Assembly: GCA_965656605.1 (NCBI GenBank)
Contig: CBFHLC010000006.1
Span: forward strand, 5,699-69,698
Length of the DNA stretch: 64,000 nucleotides
DNA from: Litorivicinus sp965656605
Lineage (GTDB): Bacteria; Pseudomonadota; Gammaproteobacteria; Pseudomonadales; Litorivicinaceae
Direction: 5' to 3'
Made by a program: the position numbers and the translations under genes. The first letter of the stretch is position 1. The number at the start of each line of letters is the position of its first letter. Below the pieces are notes generated by a model. The model worked only from the letters and a program-made list of their open reading frames with translations, had not been told where the DNA came from and searched no databases. Below, piece by piece: positions 24,125 to 33,733 of the stretch.

Positions 24125-25530
24125 AGCTGTCGGTTTTATTGGATCGGTCGCTGGAGCAGGACGTTGAAGTCCAAGGCTTATGCTTGGATTCGCGCTTTAT
24201 CCATCCCGGTGAAGTCTTTGTCGCTTTAACCGGCGATGCCTTGGATGGGCGTGACTACGTTGCAGCGGCGCTTGAGCGCGGGGCCGTGGCTATTTTGTCT
24301 GAGCGTCCGTTGGATGTGACTTTGGATTGTCCAGTGATCGTCATTGAGCAGTTGCGTATGCAGCTGTCGGATTTGGCGGCGCGGTTTTATCAGCACCCGG
24401 GCGCGGATTTACAAATTGTGGGTGTCACCGGAACCAACGGCAAAAGCAGTGTCTGCGATTTGTTGCAACAGGCCTGGTCGGCGCTGGGTGTGTCGGGTGC
24501 AGCGATTGGGACCTTGGGTGTATACGGTGTGACTCAGTGGCGCCGTCCTGGAATGACCACGGCCGATCCGATCCAAGTGCAAGCCGAGTTGGCCATGCTG
24601 CGCGATGCGGGTGTGTCCCACGTCTCCATGGAAGTGTCCAGTCACGGCTTGGTGCAGGGGCGGGTCGAGGCGGTTCCGTTTCAGTGCGCGGTATTCACCA
24701 ATTTGTCCCGGGACCATCTGGATTATCACGGAACCTTGGATGCGTATGCTCAGGCAAAGCAACGCTTGTTTGTGGATTTACAGCCGGCTGCGCGAGTGCT
24801 GCACGCGCAGACACCAGCGGCCACGCAAGTCCAAGATTCAACCTCAGTCTTGTTTGGTGAAGGCGCGTCGCTGTCTGTCAGTGATGCGCAGGCCTCCCCC
24901 ACGGGGTGGAGTTTTGTCCTGAATGCCCAAGGCGATTCGGTGAAAACCTCAACTCAGCTGCTGGGCGCTTTTAACCTAGACAATCTGCTGGCGGTGGTTG
25001 GTGTTCTGCAAACTCAAGGCTTTGAGCTGGCGCAGATTGCGGAGTTATTACCGGGCTTAAAAGCGGTCCCCGGTCGGATGGAGTGGGTGTCACAGCAGCC
25101 GGCGGTGCTGGTCGATTATGCTCACACACCCGACGGCTTGAGTGCGGCCTTGCAGGCGGCACGGCAGCATTGCCAGGGACGTTTGTGGGTAGTGTTTGGC
25201 GCCGGCGGCGATCGTGACGCTGGCAAGCGTCCGATGATGGGACAGGTCGCCGGTGATTTGGCTGACCAAATTGTCGTTACCAGTGACAACCCTCGCAGCG
25301 AAGACCCTGCCAGCATCATTCATCAGATTCAGGCCGGTGTCGGCCGAGCCAGTCAGGCAATCGAAGACCGTATCGAGGCCATCCACTTTGCCCTGTCCGA
25401 GATGCAGGATGACGACACGCTAGTGATCGCCGGCAAAGGGCACGAGACCCTGCAAGTGCTGGCAACGGGCTCAATCCATCATGACGACCGGGAAGTTGCC
25501 GGCCATTGGTTGGAGTCCCAGCCATGCTAG
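24121..25530 (+). CDS. murE: UDP-MurNAc-tripeptide synthetase MurE (meso-DAP adding)
   Basis: A 469-aa Mur ligase that adds the third stem residue to UDP-MurNAc-L-Ala-D-Glu. The ATP loop is GVTGTNGKSSV and the central domain shows MEVSSHGL. The specificity loop reads DNPRSEDP; DNPR is the signature of meso-diaminopimelate enzymes (lysine enzymes carry other sequences), which fits a Gram-negative wall. It overlaps ftsI by 4 nt and murF by 7 nt when the MLAWTAEKL start is used for murF. Confidence 0.97.
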   Translation: MKLSVLLDRSLEQDVEVQGLCLDSRFIHPGEVFVALTGDALDGRDYVAAALERGAVAILSERPLDVTLDCPVIVIEQLRMQLSDLAARFYQHPGADLQIVGVTGTNGKSSVCDLLQQAWSALGVSGAAIGTLGVYGVTQWRRPGMTTADPIQVQAELAMLRDAGVSHVSMEVSSHGLVQGRVEAVPFQCAVFTNLSRDHLDYHGTLDAYAQAKQRLFVDLQPAARVLHAQTPAATQVQDSTSVLFGEGASLSVSDAQASPTGWSFVLNAQGDSVKTSTQLLGAFNLDNLLAVVGVLQTQGFELAQIAELLPGLKAVPGRMEWVSQQPAVLVDYAHTPDGLSAALQAARQHCQGRLWVVFGAGGDRDAGKRPMMGQVAGDLADQIVVTSDNPRSEDPASIIHQIQAGVGRASQAIEDRIEAIHFALSEMQDDDTLVIAGKGHETLQVLATGSIHHDDREVAGHWLESQPC

Positions 25531-26834
25531 CGTGGACCGCTGAAAAATTGGCCCATCAAGTGCAAGGTCAGCTGAATGCACCGGCCGATTTGCCGCTGGG
25601 TGATATTCAGTTCAATTCACAGAACGTGGCGCCGGGTCAGGTGTTTTTGGCGTTGGTCGGTGGCGCGCGTGACGGTCACGAATTTTGTCAATCGGCCTTA
25701 GCCGCCGGAGCGTCCCTGTGTGTGGTGTCGCAACCCATCGACGGGCCGCATATTTTGGTGGCAGATACCCAGGTGGCGCTAGAGCAGATTGCCATTGCCC
25801 ACCGTCAAGCCGTGCCTGGCCGAGTGTTCGCAATGACCGGCAGCATGGGCAAAACCACCACTCGACGCCTGCTGGCAGCAATTCTGCAACAGCGCAACTC
25901 GGTTTTGTCCACTCAAGGCAATTACAACAATCACATTGGCGTGCCGTTGACGCTCTCGCGATACACCGATCAGCACAACGTCGTGCTAGAGATGGGTGCC
26001 AATCATCAGGGTGAAATCGCTGGGCTACGAGCGCTAGGGCGCCCGGACATTGTGGCGATCACGCTGGCCGGCCGAGCACACCTTGAGGGATTTGGTGGAC
26101 TGTCGGGCGTTGTCAAGGGCAAGGGTGAGATCTTGGATGAGCTGCCCGCCGATGGCTGTGCGGTCTTGAATGCAGACGATGCGGCGTTCGAGACTTGGCG
26201 CAAGCGGGTCGGCAGCGCTCGAATCATCAGCTTTGGTATCCAGGCCGGCGATGTCCGTGCCAGTCAGATTCAAGGATCCAGCTTTACCCTCAGCCATCAG
26301 CAGCACCTGTGCGCGGTAAATCTGCAATTGCCCGGTCAGCACCAGATCAACAATGCGCTGTGCGCCGCGGCCATGGCGCTAGCAGACGGCGTCTCGATGG
26401 CGCAGATCAAAGCGGGCCTGGAATCGGTCCAGCCTGAATCCGGTCGTGGCCGCCGCATCACGCGCGGTTCCACCACCTTGATTGACGATACTTATAACGC
26501 GAACCCTGACGCCATGATCGCGGCAGTACGTGCGCTGATCAGCGAGGCGCCTGACGGGCTGGCGGTGTTGGGCCAGATGAAAGAGTTGGGCGCGGCATCT
26601 GAGTCGGCTCATATCGAGGTGGGCGAGCAAGCCCGCGCATTGGGCCTGACACGTCTATGGACGACTGATCAGGGGATCGCGCAGGGTTTTGGCCCACAGG
26701 CTCGTTATTTTGAAAACACCAAGGCCATTCAGAGCGCCTTGGATGAATTGACCGGCCGCCAGATGGTGCTGGTCAAGGGATCACGCTCAGCAGCAATGGA
26801 AGTCTGCTTTGCTCATTGGATATCAGGAGAATAA
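25524..26834 (+). CDS. murF: UDP-MurNAc-pentapeptide synthetase MurF
   Basis: Adds D-Ala-D-Ala to the UDP-MurNAc-tripeptide, completing the soluble precursor. The protein is 436 aa from the ATG at 25524; an in-frame start 18 nt upstream lies deep in murE and adds non-family residues. The ATP loop is MTGSMGKTTTRRLLAA, with GNYNNHIGVPLTL and LEMGANHQGEI downstream and DDTYNANPDAM in the C-terminal domain, all MurF hallmarks. It is followed after 3 nt by mraY. Confidence 0.96.
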   Translation: MLAWTAEKLAHQVQGQLNAPADLPLGDIQFNSQNVAPGQVFLALVGGARDGHEFCQSALAAGASLCVVSQPIDGPHILVADTQVALEQIAIAHRQAVPGRVFAMTGSMGKTTTRRLLAAILQQRNSVLSTQGNYNNHIGVPLTLSRYTDQHNVVLEMGANHQGEIAGLRALGRPDIVAITLAGRAHLEGFGGLSGVVKGKGEILDELPADGCAVLNADDAAFETWRKRVGSARIISFGIQAGDVRASQIQGSSFTLSHQQHLCAVNLQLPGQHQINNALCAAAMALADGVSMAQIKAGLESVQPESGRGRRITRGSTTLIDDTYNANPDAMIAAVRALISEAPDGLAVLGQMKELGAASESAHIEVGEQARALGLTRLWTTDQGIAQGFGPQARYFENTKAIQSALDELTGRQMVLVKGSRSAAMEVCFAHWISGE

Positions 26835-26837
26835 TCG

Positions 26838-27920
26838 ATGCTGCTATGGTTAACCGAGTGGCTCGCACAGTTTAATCCCGCCTTTGGCGTGACGCAGTAT
26901 TTAACACTGCGCGCCATTTTGAGCGTGTTGACCGCGTTGCTAATTACCATGCTAGTCGGGCCGATCCTGATCCGCCGCTTGCATGTGCGCCAGATCAATC
27001 AACCGATCCGGGAATACAATCCTGATGGACATTTAAGCAAAAGCGGCACGCCCACCATGGGTGGCGCTTTGATTCTGGTCGGCATCGCGTTGAGCTGCCT
27101 GCTGTGGGGCGATCTGAGTAACCGCTATCTGTGGATATTGCTGTTTGTCACGCTCGGTCTGGGCGCAGTGGGCTGGGTTGATGACTGGCGCAAGGTCATT
27201 CAGAAAAATCCCGATGGGCTGCCGGCGCGCTGGAAGTACTTCTGGCAGACCCTGATCGGCTTTACCGCCGCCACGGTGCTGTATGTGACGGCCAAGGTTC
27301 CGGCCGAAACCCAACTGCTGATTCCCTTTCTAAAAGACGCGGTCTTTGATCTGGGTCCCGCCTACATTTTGCTGACCTACTTGGTCATCGTCGGCTCGTC
27401 CAACGCAGTGAATTTGACGGATGGTTTGGATGGTCTGGCTATCTTGCCGACTGTGCTGGTGGGCGCGGCCTTGGGCGTGTTTGCCTACCTGAGCGGGAAC
27501 GTCGTGTTCTCGGAATATCTGTTGATTCCTCACCTGCCGGGTACCGGTGAGTTAGTCATCTTTGTCGGGGCGCTCGTTGGAGCCGGCTTGGGCTTTCTAT
27601 GGTTTAACACCTATCCCGCCATGATTTTTATGGGGGATGTCGGCGCGCTGGCTTTGGGTGGTGCGCTGGGGGCGTTGGCGGTCATGACTCGTCAAGAGCT
27701 AGTGCTGGCGATTATGGGTGGCGTATTCGTCATGGAGACCTTGTCCGTCATCGTTCAGGTCGCCTCGTTCAAGTTGACCGGAAAACGAGTCTTCCGCATG
27801 GCACCGATCCACCATCATTTTGAACTCAAAGGCTGGCCCGAGCCCCGTGTGATTGTCCGTTTCTGGATCATCACCGTGGTCTTGGTGTTGATCGGTCTTG
27901 CCAGTTTGAAGTTGAGGTAG
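26838..27920 (+). CDS. mraY: Phospho-MurNAc-pentapeptide transferase MraY
   Basis: A 360-aa polytopic inner-membrane enzyme with about ten transmembrane helices that makes lipid I from undecaprenyl phosphate. Family motifs are SGTPTMGG, the cytoplasmic VDDWRK, NAVNLTDGLDGLA, FMGDVGALALGG and the MAPIHHHFELKGWPE loop with its histidine cluster. All catalytic aspartates appear to be present. It lies 3 nt after murF and 2 nt before murD. Confidence 0.97.
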   Translation: MLLWLTEWLAQFNPAFGVTQYLTLRAILSVLTALLITMLVGPILIRRLHVRQINQPIREYNPDGHLSKSGTPTMGGALILVGIALSCLLWGDLSNRYLWILLFVTLGLGAVGWVDDWRKVIQKNPDGLPARWKYFWQTLIGFTAATVLYVTAKVPAETQLLIPFLKDAVFDLGPAYILLTYLVIVGSSNAVNLTDGLDGLAILPTVLVGAALGVFAYLSGNVVFSEYLLIPHLPGTGELVIFVGALVGAGLGFLWFNTYPAMIFMGDVGALALGGALGALAVMTRQELVLAIMGGVFVMETLSVIVQVASFKLTGKRVFRMAPIHHHFELKGWPEPRVIVRFWIITVVLVLIGLASLKLR

Positions 27921-27922
27921 CG

Positions 27923-29266
27923 ATGCAACTCATCGGCTCTAGCTACACCTTAGTGTTGGGACTCGGCATCGCCGGGATGTCCTGTGCTCGGCATTTGCTA
28001 GAGCAGGGCTTGCCGGTTGCGATTGCCGACACCCGATCCGAGGTGGCCGGGCTGGCCGAGCTGTTAGCGCAGTACCCCGATCTTAATCGTCGTTTTGGCG
28101 ATATGTTGACGGCCGAGTGGGTCGCGCAAGCCAGCGAGATCGTGTTGGCGCCGGGTCTGGCGATGGACCATCCCTTGGTGTTGCCTGCTCGTGAAGCTGG
28201 CGTTCCTATTATCGGCGAGATTGACCTGCTTCGCCGCAGTGCCCCGGATGCCCAAATCGTGGCCATTACCGGCACCAATGGCAAAAGCACGGTAACCGCG
28301 CTGACCGGCGAGATGATCGCCGCCACCGGAGCGACGGTAGCGGTCGGCGGCAACCTAGGCCGGCCGATGCTGGATTTGTTGCGCGACAACGCCGACTACT
28401 TGGTTATCGAGATGTCTAGCTTTCAGCTAGAGCGCAGCCAAACCTTCTCTCCTCGGGTTGCGACCTGTTTAAACATGTCGCCGGATCATTTGGATCGTCA
28501 CGGGGATATGGTCGGCTATTACCAAGCCAAGCACCGCATTTTCAATGGTGCCGATGCCTGTGTGGTCAACCATGATGATGCTCTGTCACGGCCCTTGGTG
28601 GCAGATGTGATGCGCATTGTTGAGTTCTCAACCGGCCCCAGCGATTTCATTCGATTCGGTTTGGAACAAATCGATGGTCAGATGCACATCATGCTGCGTT
28701 TCCAAAGTGTGATGCCCGTCTGTGATGTACCGATGATCGGGCAGCACAACCTATCCAACGCGATGGCTGCATTGGGCTTGGTCCATGCGCTGGATCTGGA
28801 TTTACCCAAGGCCATTGAAGGACTGATGCGTTTTAAAGGGCTGCCACATCGCATGCGTCGTTGCGGCGAGCGCGACGGGATCGTGTTCGTCAACGACTCC
28901 AAAGGCACCAACGAAGGTGCCAGTGTGGCGGCGCTCAATGGCATGCTTGAGCAAATTTCTGGCCGGGTCTTTTTGCTGGTCGGTGGCGATGCCAAGGGCT
29001 CTGACTTTGTGCAACTGGCCAGCGCCACACGCAATGAGCGCGCAGTGGTGGTCGGGTACGGTCGGGATGGACAGGCGATTATTGATGCCTGCGCAAGTGG
29101 CTCGGTCTATGAGTCGTTGCAGGATGCGCTCAATGCGGCATTAGCGGATGCGGTTTCAGGGGACGCCATCGTCTTGTCACCCGCCTGCGCCAGCTTTGAT
29201 CAGTTCAAGAGTTTCGAGGACCGCGGCGATCAATTCGAAGCCATGGTGGCGGAGGTCTGCGCATGA
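27923..29266 (+). CDS. murD: UDP-MurNAc-L-Ala:D-Glu ligase MurD
   Basis: A 447-aa Mur ligase that adds D-glutamate to UDP-MurNAc-L-alanine. The N-terminal Rossmann domain (LVLGLGIAGMSCARHL) binds the substrate; the ATP loop is AITGTNGKSTVTAL; EMSSFQLE and NMSPDHLDRH follow; the C-terminal domain has FVNDSKGTNEGAS and LSPACASFDQFKSFEDRG. All match MurD. It overlaps ftsW by 4 nt. Confidence 0.97.
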   Translation: MQLIGSSYTLVLGLGIAGMSCARHLLEQGLPVAIADTRSEVAGLAELLAQYPDLNRRFGDMLTAEWVAQASEIVLAPGLAMDHPLVLPAREAGVPIIGEIDLLRRSAPDAQIVAITGTNGKSTVTALTGEMIAATGATVAVGGNLGRPMLDLLRDNADYLVIEMSSFQLERSQTFSPRVATCLNMSPDHLDRHGDMVGYYQAKHRIFNGADACVVNHDDALSRPLVADVMRIVEFSTGPSDFIRFGLEQIDGQMHIMLRFQSVMPVCDVPMIGQHNLSNAMAALGLVHALDLDLPKAIEGLMRFKGLPHRMRRCGERDGIVFVNDSKGTNEGASVAALNGMLEQISGRVFLLVGGDAKGSDFVQLASATRNERAVVVGYGRDGQAIIDACASGSVYESLQDALNAALADAVSGDAIVLSPACASFDQFKSFEDRGDQFEAMVAEVCA

Positions 29267-30399
29267 GTGCGGTGCTGCCAACGCAGGGTGTTCGTACCCC
29301 CGGATTGCCAGATCCTATTTTGTTTTGGTCTGCCTTGGCGTTGTCCTTGCTGGGTGTGGTCATGGTCGGGTCAGCCAGTGTTGAATATGCCGAGAGCATT
29401 TCGGGCAATCCGTGGCATTTCCAAATTCGTCACGCTATCTACTGGATGATGGCGGCCAGCGCCGGAGGTGTTTTCGCAGCGATCGATCCACAGTGGTTCC
29501 ATCGGCACAGCCAAAAATTTTACTGGCTGGGACTGGCACTGCTGATTGCGGTGTTCCTTCCGGGTATTGGTAAGACGGTAAACGGCTCAACTCGCTGGCT
29601 GAATCTGGGCATTTTGAATTTGCAGGCCTCTGAAGTGGCCAAGCTGTGTTTGACCTTCTACATCGCAAGCTTCCTGGTGCGCTTTGGCAAAGAGGCGGTC
29701 GATACCTTTTGGGGCTTCCTGCGTCCGGTCATCGTGACCACCTTGTATGGCGCGTTGTTGTTGATGGAGCCGGATCTGGGCGCGTTTGTGATCATGTTCG
29801 GCATGGTGCTGTGCGTCTTGTTCCTGGCCGGCACCCGGGTGTGGATCTGGGCCATGATGCTGGTCGCGGCAGCTTTCTTAGTGTTCCTGGCGATCAAGTT
29901 TGCGGACTATCGAACCAAACGAGTCATGGTGTTACTGGATCCTTGGCAGTACCGATTCTCGGAGGCCTATCAGCTGACGCAAGCCTTGCTGGCCTTTGGG
30001 CAGGGCGGATGGTTTGGAACGGGCCTAGGTAACAGTGTGCAAAAGCAGTTCTACCTGCCCGAGGCCCACACCGACTTTCTGTTCGCCATTTTGGCTGAAG
30101 AGCTGGGGCTGATTGGCGCACTCAGCGTCGTTGCGATATTTGCCACCGTGGTTTGGCGCTCCTTTGCGATCGCGCGCATGGCCGAGCACGCCGGACAGTT
30201 CTTTAATGCCTATGTCGCGTATTGCTGTGCCTTGCTGTTTGCGGCGCAGGCAGCGGTCAACATGGGTGTGAACACTGGCCTATTGCCGACGACTGGCTTG
30301 ACTCTACCGTTCATGAGCTATGGCGGGTCATCCTTGCTGGTCAGCGGAATCATGCTGGGTTTGTTGCAGCGGATTCGCTACGAGGTGGACCATGCCTAA
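29263..30399 (+). CDS. ftsW: Septal peptidoglycan glycosyltransferase FtsW
   Basis: A 378-aa SEDS-family membrane protein with about ten transmembrane helices. It polymerises lipid II at the septum together with FtsI. Recognisable segments are NGSTRWLNLGILNLQASEVAKL, LLMEPDLGAF, the extracellular loop AHTDFLFAILAEELGLIG and the end TTGLTLPFMSYGGSSLL. It overlaps murD by 4 nt and murG by 8 nt. Confidence 0.96.
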   Translation: MSAVLPTQGVRTPGLPDPILFWSALALSLLGVVMVGSASVEYAESISGNPWHFQIRHAIYWMMAASAGGVFAAIDPQWFHRHSQKFYWLGLALLIAVFLPGIGKTVNGSTRWLNLGILNLQASEVAKLCLTFYIASFLVRFGKEAVDTFWGFLRPVIVTTLYGALLLMEPDLGAFVIMFGMVLCVLFLAGTRVWIWAMMLVAAAFLVFLAIKFADYRTKRVMVLLDPWQYRFSEAYQLTQALLAFGQGGWFGTGLGNSVQKQFYLPEAHTDFLFAILAEELGLIGALSVVAIFATVVWRSFAIARMAEHAGQFFNAYVAYCCALLFAAQAAVNMGVNTGLLPTTGLTLPFMSYGGSSLLVSGIMLGLLQRIRYEVDHA

Positions 30400-31447
30400 G
30401 CTTGCGATGATTATGGCCGGCGGAACCGGCGGGCACGTCTTCCCAGCCTTGGCGTTGGCCGAGCAGTTAGTGGCGCGTGGCTGGAGTATTCACTGGTTAG
30501 GCGGCAGCACCGGTATCGAGACTCGCGCTGTCCCCCAAGCCGGCTACCCGATGACTGTCTTGGGCACCCAAGGATTACGCGGCAAGGGGCTGGCTAAAAA
30601 GCTGCGCGGTGTCATTGCGCTGGTTAAGGCCATCGTCAGTGCGATCAAGGTGCTGCGTCAGCACCAGCCCGCGGTGGTGGTCAGTCTGGGGGGCTATACC
30701 GCCGGCCCCGGTGGCTTAGCTGCCAAGCTGCTGGGCATCCCGGTCGTATTGCACGAACAAAATGCCGTGCCTGGTTTAACCAATAAAGTGTTGGCGCGTC
30801 TGGCCAGTGCTCAGGCTCAGGCTTTCGATAAGACATTGCCTGGTGCGCACACCACGGGCAATCCCGTGCGTGCCGATATTTTGGCCTTGCCGGCACCGGT
30901 ATTGCAGGCCCACGCCATTCCACGGCTGTTGGTCTTTGGTGGCTCGCAAGGGGCGCAGGCTCTAAATCAGACGGTGCCGGCTGCGATTGCTCAGTCCGGC
31001 GTTCAGGTCGACGTGCTGCACCAAGCCGGACGCGATCAAGTGGCGGCGACGCAGGCCTTGTATCAGGCGGCCGGTGTAGAAGCTCAGGTCGTTGAATTCC
31101 TTGATGACATGGCCCAGGCCTACCAGTGGGCGGATTTGGCGATCGGGCGCAGTGGGGCCTTGACTGTGAGCGAGCTGGCGGCGGTGGGTTTGCCGGCTAT
31201 TTTGGTGCCATTGCCAATCGCGGTCGACGACCACCAAACCGCCAACGGCCGCTGGTTGGAGCGTGCCGGTGCAGCCGAGATCGTGCTGCAGTCGCAATTG
31301 GCAGAACAATTACCCAAGCGCTTAAAAAGCTGGTTGTGTCAGCCCGATGTTTTATTTGCAGCGGCCCAGCGCGGCCATGCATTGGCGATTCGCGATGCCG
31401 CGCCTCGCCTCGCTGATATAGTAGAGAGTCACGCCCATGTTAAGTAA
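30392..31447 (+). CDS. murG: Lipid II-forming GlcNAc transferase MurG
   Basis: A 351-aa GT-B glycosyltransferase on the inner face of the cytoplasmic membrane; it transfers GlcNAc to lipid I. The ATG at 30392, in the end of ftsW, gives the classic start KLAMIMAGGTGGHVFPALA with its glycine-rich loop. VVSLGGYTAGPGGLAAKLLGIPVVLHEQNAVPG and FGGSQGAQALN follow, then the GRSGALTVSELAAVGLPAILVPLP donor-sugar site. The frame is open further upstream, but that part is inside ftsW. It overlaps murC by 11 nt. Confidence 0.97.
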   Translation: MPKLAMIMAGGTGGHVFPALALAEQLVARGWSIHWLGGSTGIETRAVPQAGYPMTVLGTQGLRGKGLAKKLRGVIALVKAIVSAIKVLRQHQPAVVVSLGGYTAGPGGLAAKLLGIPVVLHEQNAVPGLTNKVLARLASAQAQAFDKTLPGAHTTGNPVRADILALPAPVLQAHAIPRLLVFGGSQGAQALNQTVPAAIAQSGVQVDVLHQAGRDQVAATQALYQAAGVEAQVVEFLDDMAQAYQWADLAIGRSGALTVSELAAVGLPAILVPLPIAVDDHQTANGRWLERAGAAEIVLQSQLAEQLPKRLKSWLCQPDVLFAAAQRGHALAIRDAAPRLADIVESHAHVK

Positions 31448-32837
31448 TCCTATGCGCCGAATTCAGGGCATCCACTTCATCGGAATCGGTGGCAGCGGAA
31501 TGTCGGGTATTGCCGAGGTCATGCTGACCCTGGGCTACCGAATTAGCGGCAGTGATTTGGCGCAGTCACCGTCGACTCAGCGCCTGATCGATCAGGGTGC
31601 CCGGGTATGTCTGGGACATCAGGCAGAAAACTTGGGTGATGCCGACGTGGTGGTCGTGTCCAGCGCGGTCAACGAGCAAAACCCCGAAGTTAAAGCCGCT
31701 CGCGCAAAGCGCATCCCAGTGGTTCGTCGGGCGGTGATGCTGGCTGAGTTAATGCGTTTCCGTCATGGCATCGCGGTGGCCGGCACCCACGGCAAAACCA
31801 CCACCACCAGCTTGCTGGCCTCAATTTTGAACGCCGCACAGCTGGATCCGACCTTTGTGATTGGTGGCCGGCTGAATGCCGCGGGTACCAACGCCCGTCT
31901 GGGCCAAAGCGATCTGCTGGTGGCCGAGGCGGACGAGAGCGACGCCAGTTTCTTGGATCTGTTGCCGATGACGGCGCTGATCACCAATATCGAGCCGGAC
32001 CATATGGACACCTACGGCGGTGATTTTGAGAATCTCAAAGCCGCCTTTAAGCAGTTCGTTCACAACCTGCCGTTCTACGGCTTGGCCGTGGTGTGTGGAG
32101 ATGATCCGGTGATCCGCTCAATGTTGCCCCAGTTCGAGCGTCCTCTGCTGACCTATGGCATCGATACCGACTGTGACTATCGTGCCCATGATTTGCGAGT
32201 GGACGGTCTGATGACTCACTTCCGCGTAGTCGGGCCCAAAGGGTTTGAGGCCGAATTCGCGCTGGGTATGCCGGGGCACCACAATGTTTTAAACGCGATG
32301 GCGTGTATTGCTGTGGCGTTAGATCAAGGGGTCGCGGTCAGCGACATCCAAACCGGGCTCGCTCAGTTCGAGGGTGTAGGGCGTCGTTTTCAGTCCCATG
32401 GGCACTTTGCGTTGCCGCAGGGCGGTCAGGTCCACCTGGTGGATGACTACGGTCATCACCCCACAGAGGTGGAAGCCACCCTGAAGGCAGCCCGTGCAGC
32501 CTTCCCGGAGCAAAAAATTAGCTTGGTGTTCCAGCCGCATCGTTTTACCCGCACTCGAGATTGCTTTGATGAATTCGTTCGCGTTTTGGAAGCGGTCGAT
32601 CAATTAGTGTTACTGGACGTGTATCCCGCAGGGGAATCCCCCATTGCGCAGGCAGATAGTAGAGCACTGGCGACAGCGCTGCGTTTACGTGGCAAAGTGA
32701 GTCCGATGGTGGTAACACAACCCGAAGAAGTTGGTGATACACTGATTCCTCTGCTGCAAGACGGCGGTGTATTGATTACCCAAGGTGCTGGGGACGTAGG
32801 ACGTCTGCCCGGGCTTTTGGCGCAGGAATTAAAATGA
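31437..32837 (+). CDS. murC: UDP-MurNAc:L-alanine ligase MurC
   Basis: A 466-aa Mur ligase, first of the stem-peptide series. The N-terminus holds HFIGIGGSGMSGIAEVML. The ATP loop is VAGTHGKTTTTSLLA, and EADESDASFL, TNIEPDHMDTYGGDF and HLVDDYGHHPTEVEATLKAAR are MurC signatures. VFQPHRFTRTRDCFDEFV lies in the C-terminal domain. An inner start at MRRIQGIHF is possible, but the first ATG, overlapping the murG end, is kept. It overlaps ddl by 4 nt. Confidence 0.97.
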   Translation: MLSNPMRRIQGIHFIGIGGSGMSGIAEVMLTLGYRISGSDLAQSPSTQRLIDQGARVCLGHQAENLGDADVVVVSSAVNEQNPEVKAARAKRIPVVRRAVMLAELMRFRHGIAVAGTHGKTTTTSLLASILNAAQLDPTFVIGGRLNAAGTNARLGQSDLLVAEADESDASFLDLLPMTALITNIEPDHMDTYGGDFENLKAAFKQFVHNLPFYGLAVVCGDDPVIRSMLPQFERPLLTYGIDTDCDYRAHDLRVDGLMTHFRVVGPKGFEAEFALGMPGHHNVLNAMACIAVALDQGVAVSDIQTGLAQFEGVGRRFQSHGHFALPQGGQVHLVDDYGHHPTEVEATLKAARAAFPEQKISLVFQPHRFTRTRDCFDEFVRVLEAVDQLVLLDVYPAGESPIAQADSRALATALRLRGKVSPMVVTQPEEVGDTLIPLLQDGGVLITQGAGDVGRLPGLLAQELK

Positions 32838-33733
32838 CAGGCACAGTGGCCGTGCTCATGGGTGGAACCAGTTCCGAACGCGACGTCTCGCTAGCGAGCG
32901 GTCGTGCGGTATTGGACGCCTTGCATACGGCCAATGTGGATGCGTTTGCGATCGATATGGGCGAGCAGCGCGTGGCTCAGTTGATGGATGCGCAGTTTGA
33001 TGTGGCGTTCGTGATCGAGCACGGCGGCATGGGCGAGGATGGTCACCTGCAGGCCATCTTGGCGGCCATGGGCAAGCCGTACACAGGATCGAATGCAGCC
33101 GCCTGTGCGTTGGCCATGAACAAGGAACACACCAAGTCGATCTGGCGTGATCTGGGATTGCCCGTGGCAGATTCCATGATCCTTAGTCCGGGTTGTGACT
33201 TTGATCAAGCGTTCGAGCGTCTGGCCCCCAAGGTGATGGTCAAGCCGGTCGCCGAGGGATCCAGCGTTGGCAATCACATCTGCCACGATGCACAGCAGCT
33301 GCGTCAGGCCTATCAGGCGTCCGAGCAATTCGGCCCGATCATGGCCGAGCGCTTTATCGAAGGTGACGAATACACCTGCGCTATCGTGGACGATCAAGCC
33401 TTGCCCATGATTCGAATCGAGGCGCAAAGCGGCGTATATGACTACGCAGCTAAATACCAAACCGGCGATACCCAATACCACATCCCTTGTGGTCTGGATC
33501 CTGCAACTGAGCAGCAAGCCCAAGCGCTGTGCCTAGCGGCCAATCAGGCGCTGGGATGCAGCATGTGGAGTCGAGTGGATTTGATCGCCGGCCCCGAGGG
33601 CTTCGTTTTACTCGAGGTCAACACCGTGCCTGGCATGACTGAAACCTCGTTGGTACCCAAGGCGGCTGCAGCGGCCGGACTCGATTTCCCGCAGCTATGC
33701 AAGAAACTGGTGGAGATGGCGTATGAGCGTTAG
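32834..33733 (+). CDS. ddl: D-alanine--D-alanine ligase
   Basis: A 299-aa ATP-grasp enzyme that makes the D-Ala-D-Ala used by MurF. It shows VLMGGTSSERDVSLASGRAVL, IEHGGMGEDGHLQA, KPVAEGSSVGNH, FIEGDEYTCAI and LLEVNTVPGMTETSLVPKAA. The length and the DdlB-type position between murC and ftsQ are standard for gammaproteobacteria. It overlaps ftsQ by 11 nt. Confidence 0.97.
   Translation: MTGTVAVLMGGTSSERDVSLASGRAVLDALHTANVDAFAIDMGEQRVAQLMDAQFDVAFVIEHGGMGEDGHLQAILAAMGKPYTGSNAAACALAMNKEHTKSIWRDLGLPVADSMILSPGCDFDQAFERLAPKVMVKPVAEGSSVGNHICHDAQQLRQAYQASEQFGPIMAERFIEGDEYTCAIVDDQALPMIRIEAQSGVYDYAAKYQTGDTQYHIPCGLDPATEQQAQALCLAANQALGCSMWSRVDLIAGPEGFVLLEVNTVPGMTETSLVPKAAAAAGLDFPQLCKKLVEMAYER

Noticed and set aside
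32891..33523. Open frame of about 210 codons on the - strand opposite ddl
   Set aside because: Fully antisense to a clear ATP-grasp enzyme; its translation is His/Arg-rich with no recognisable domain.
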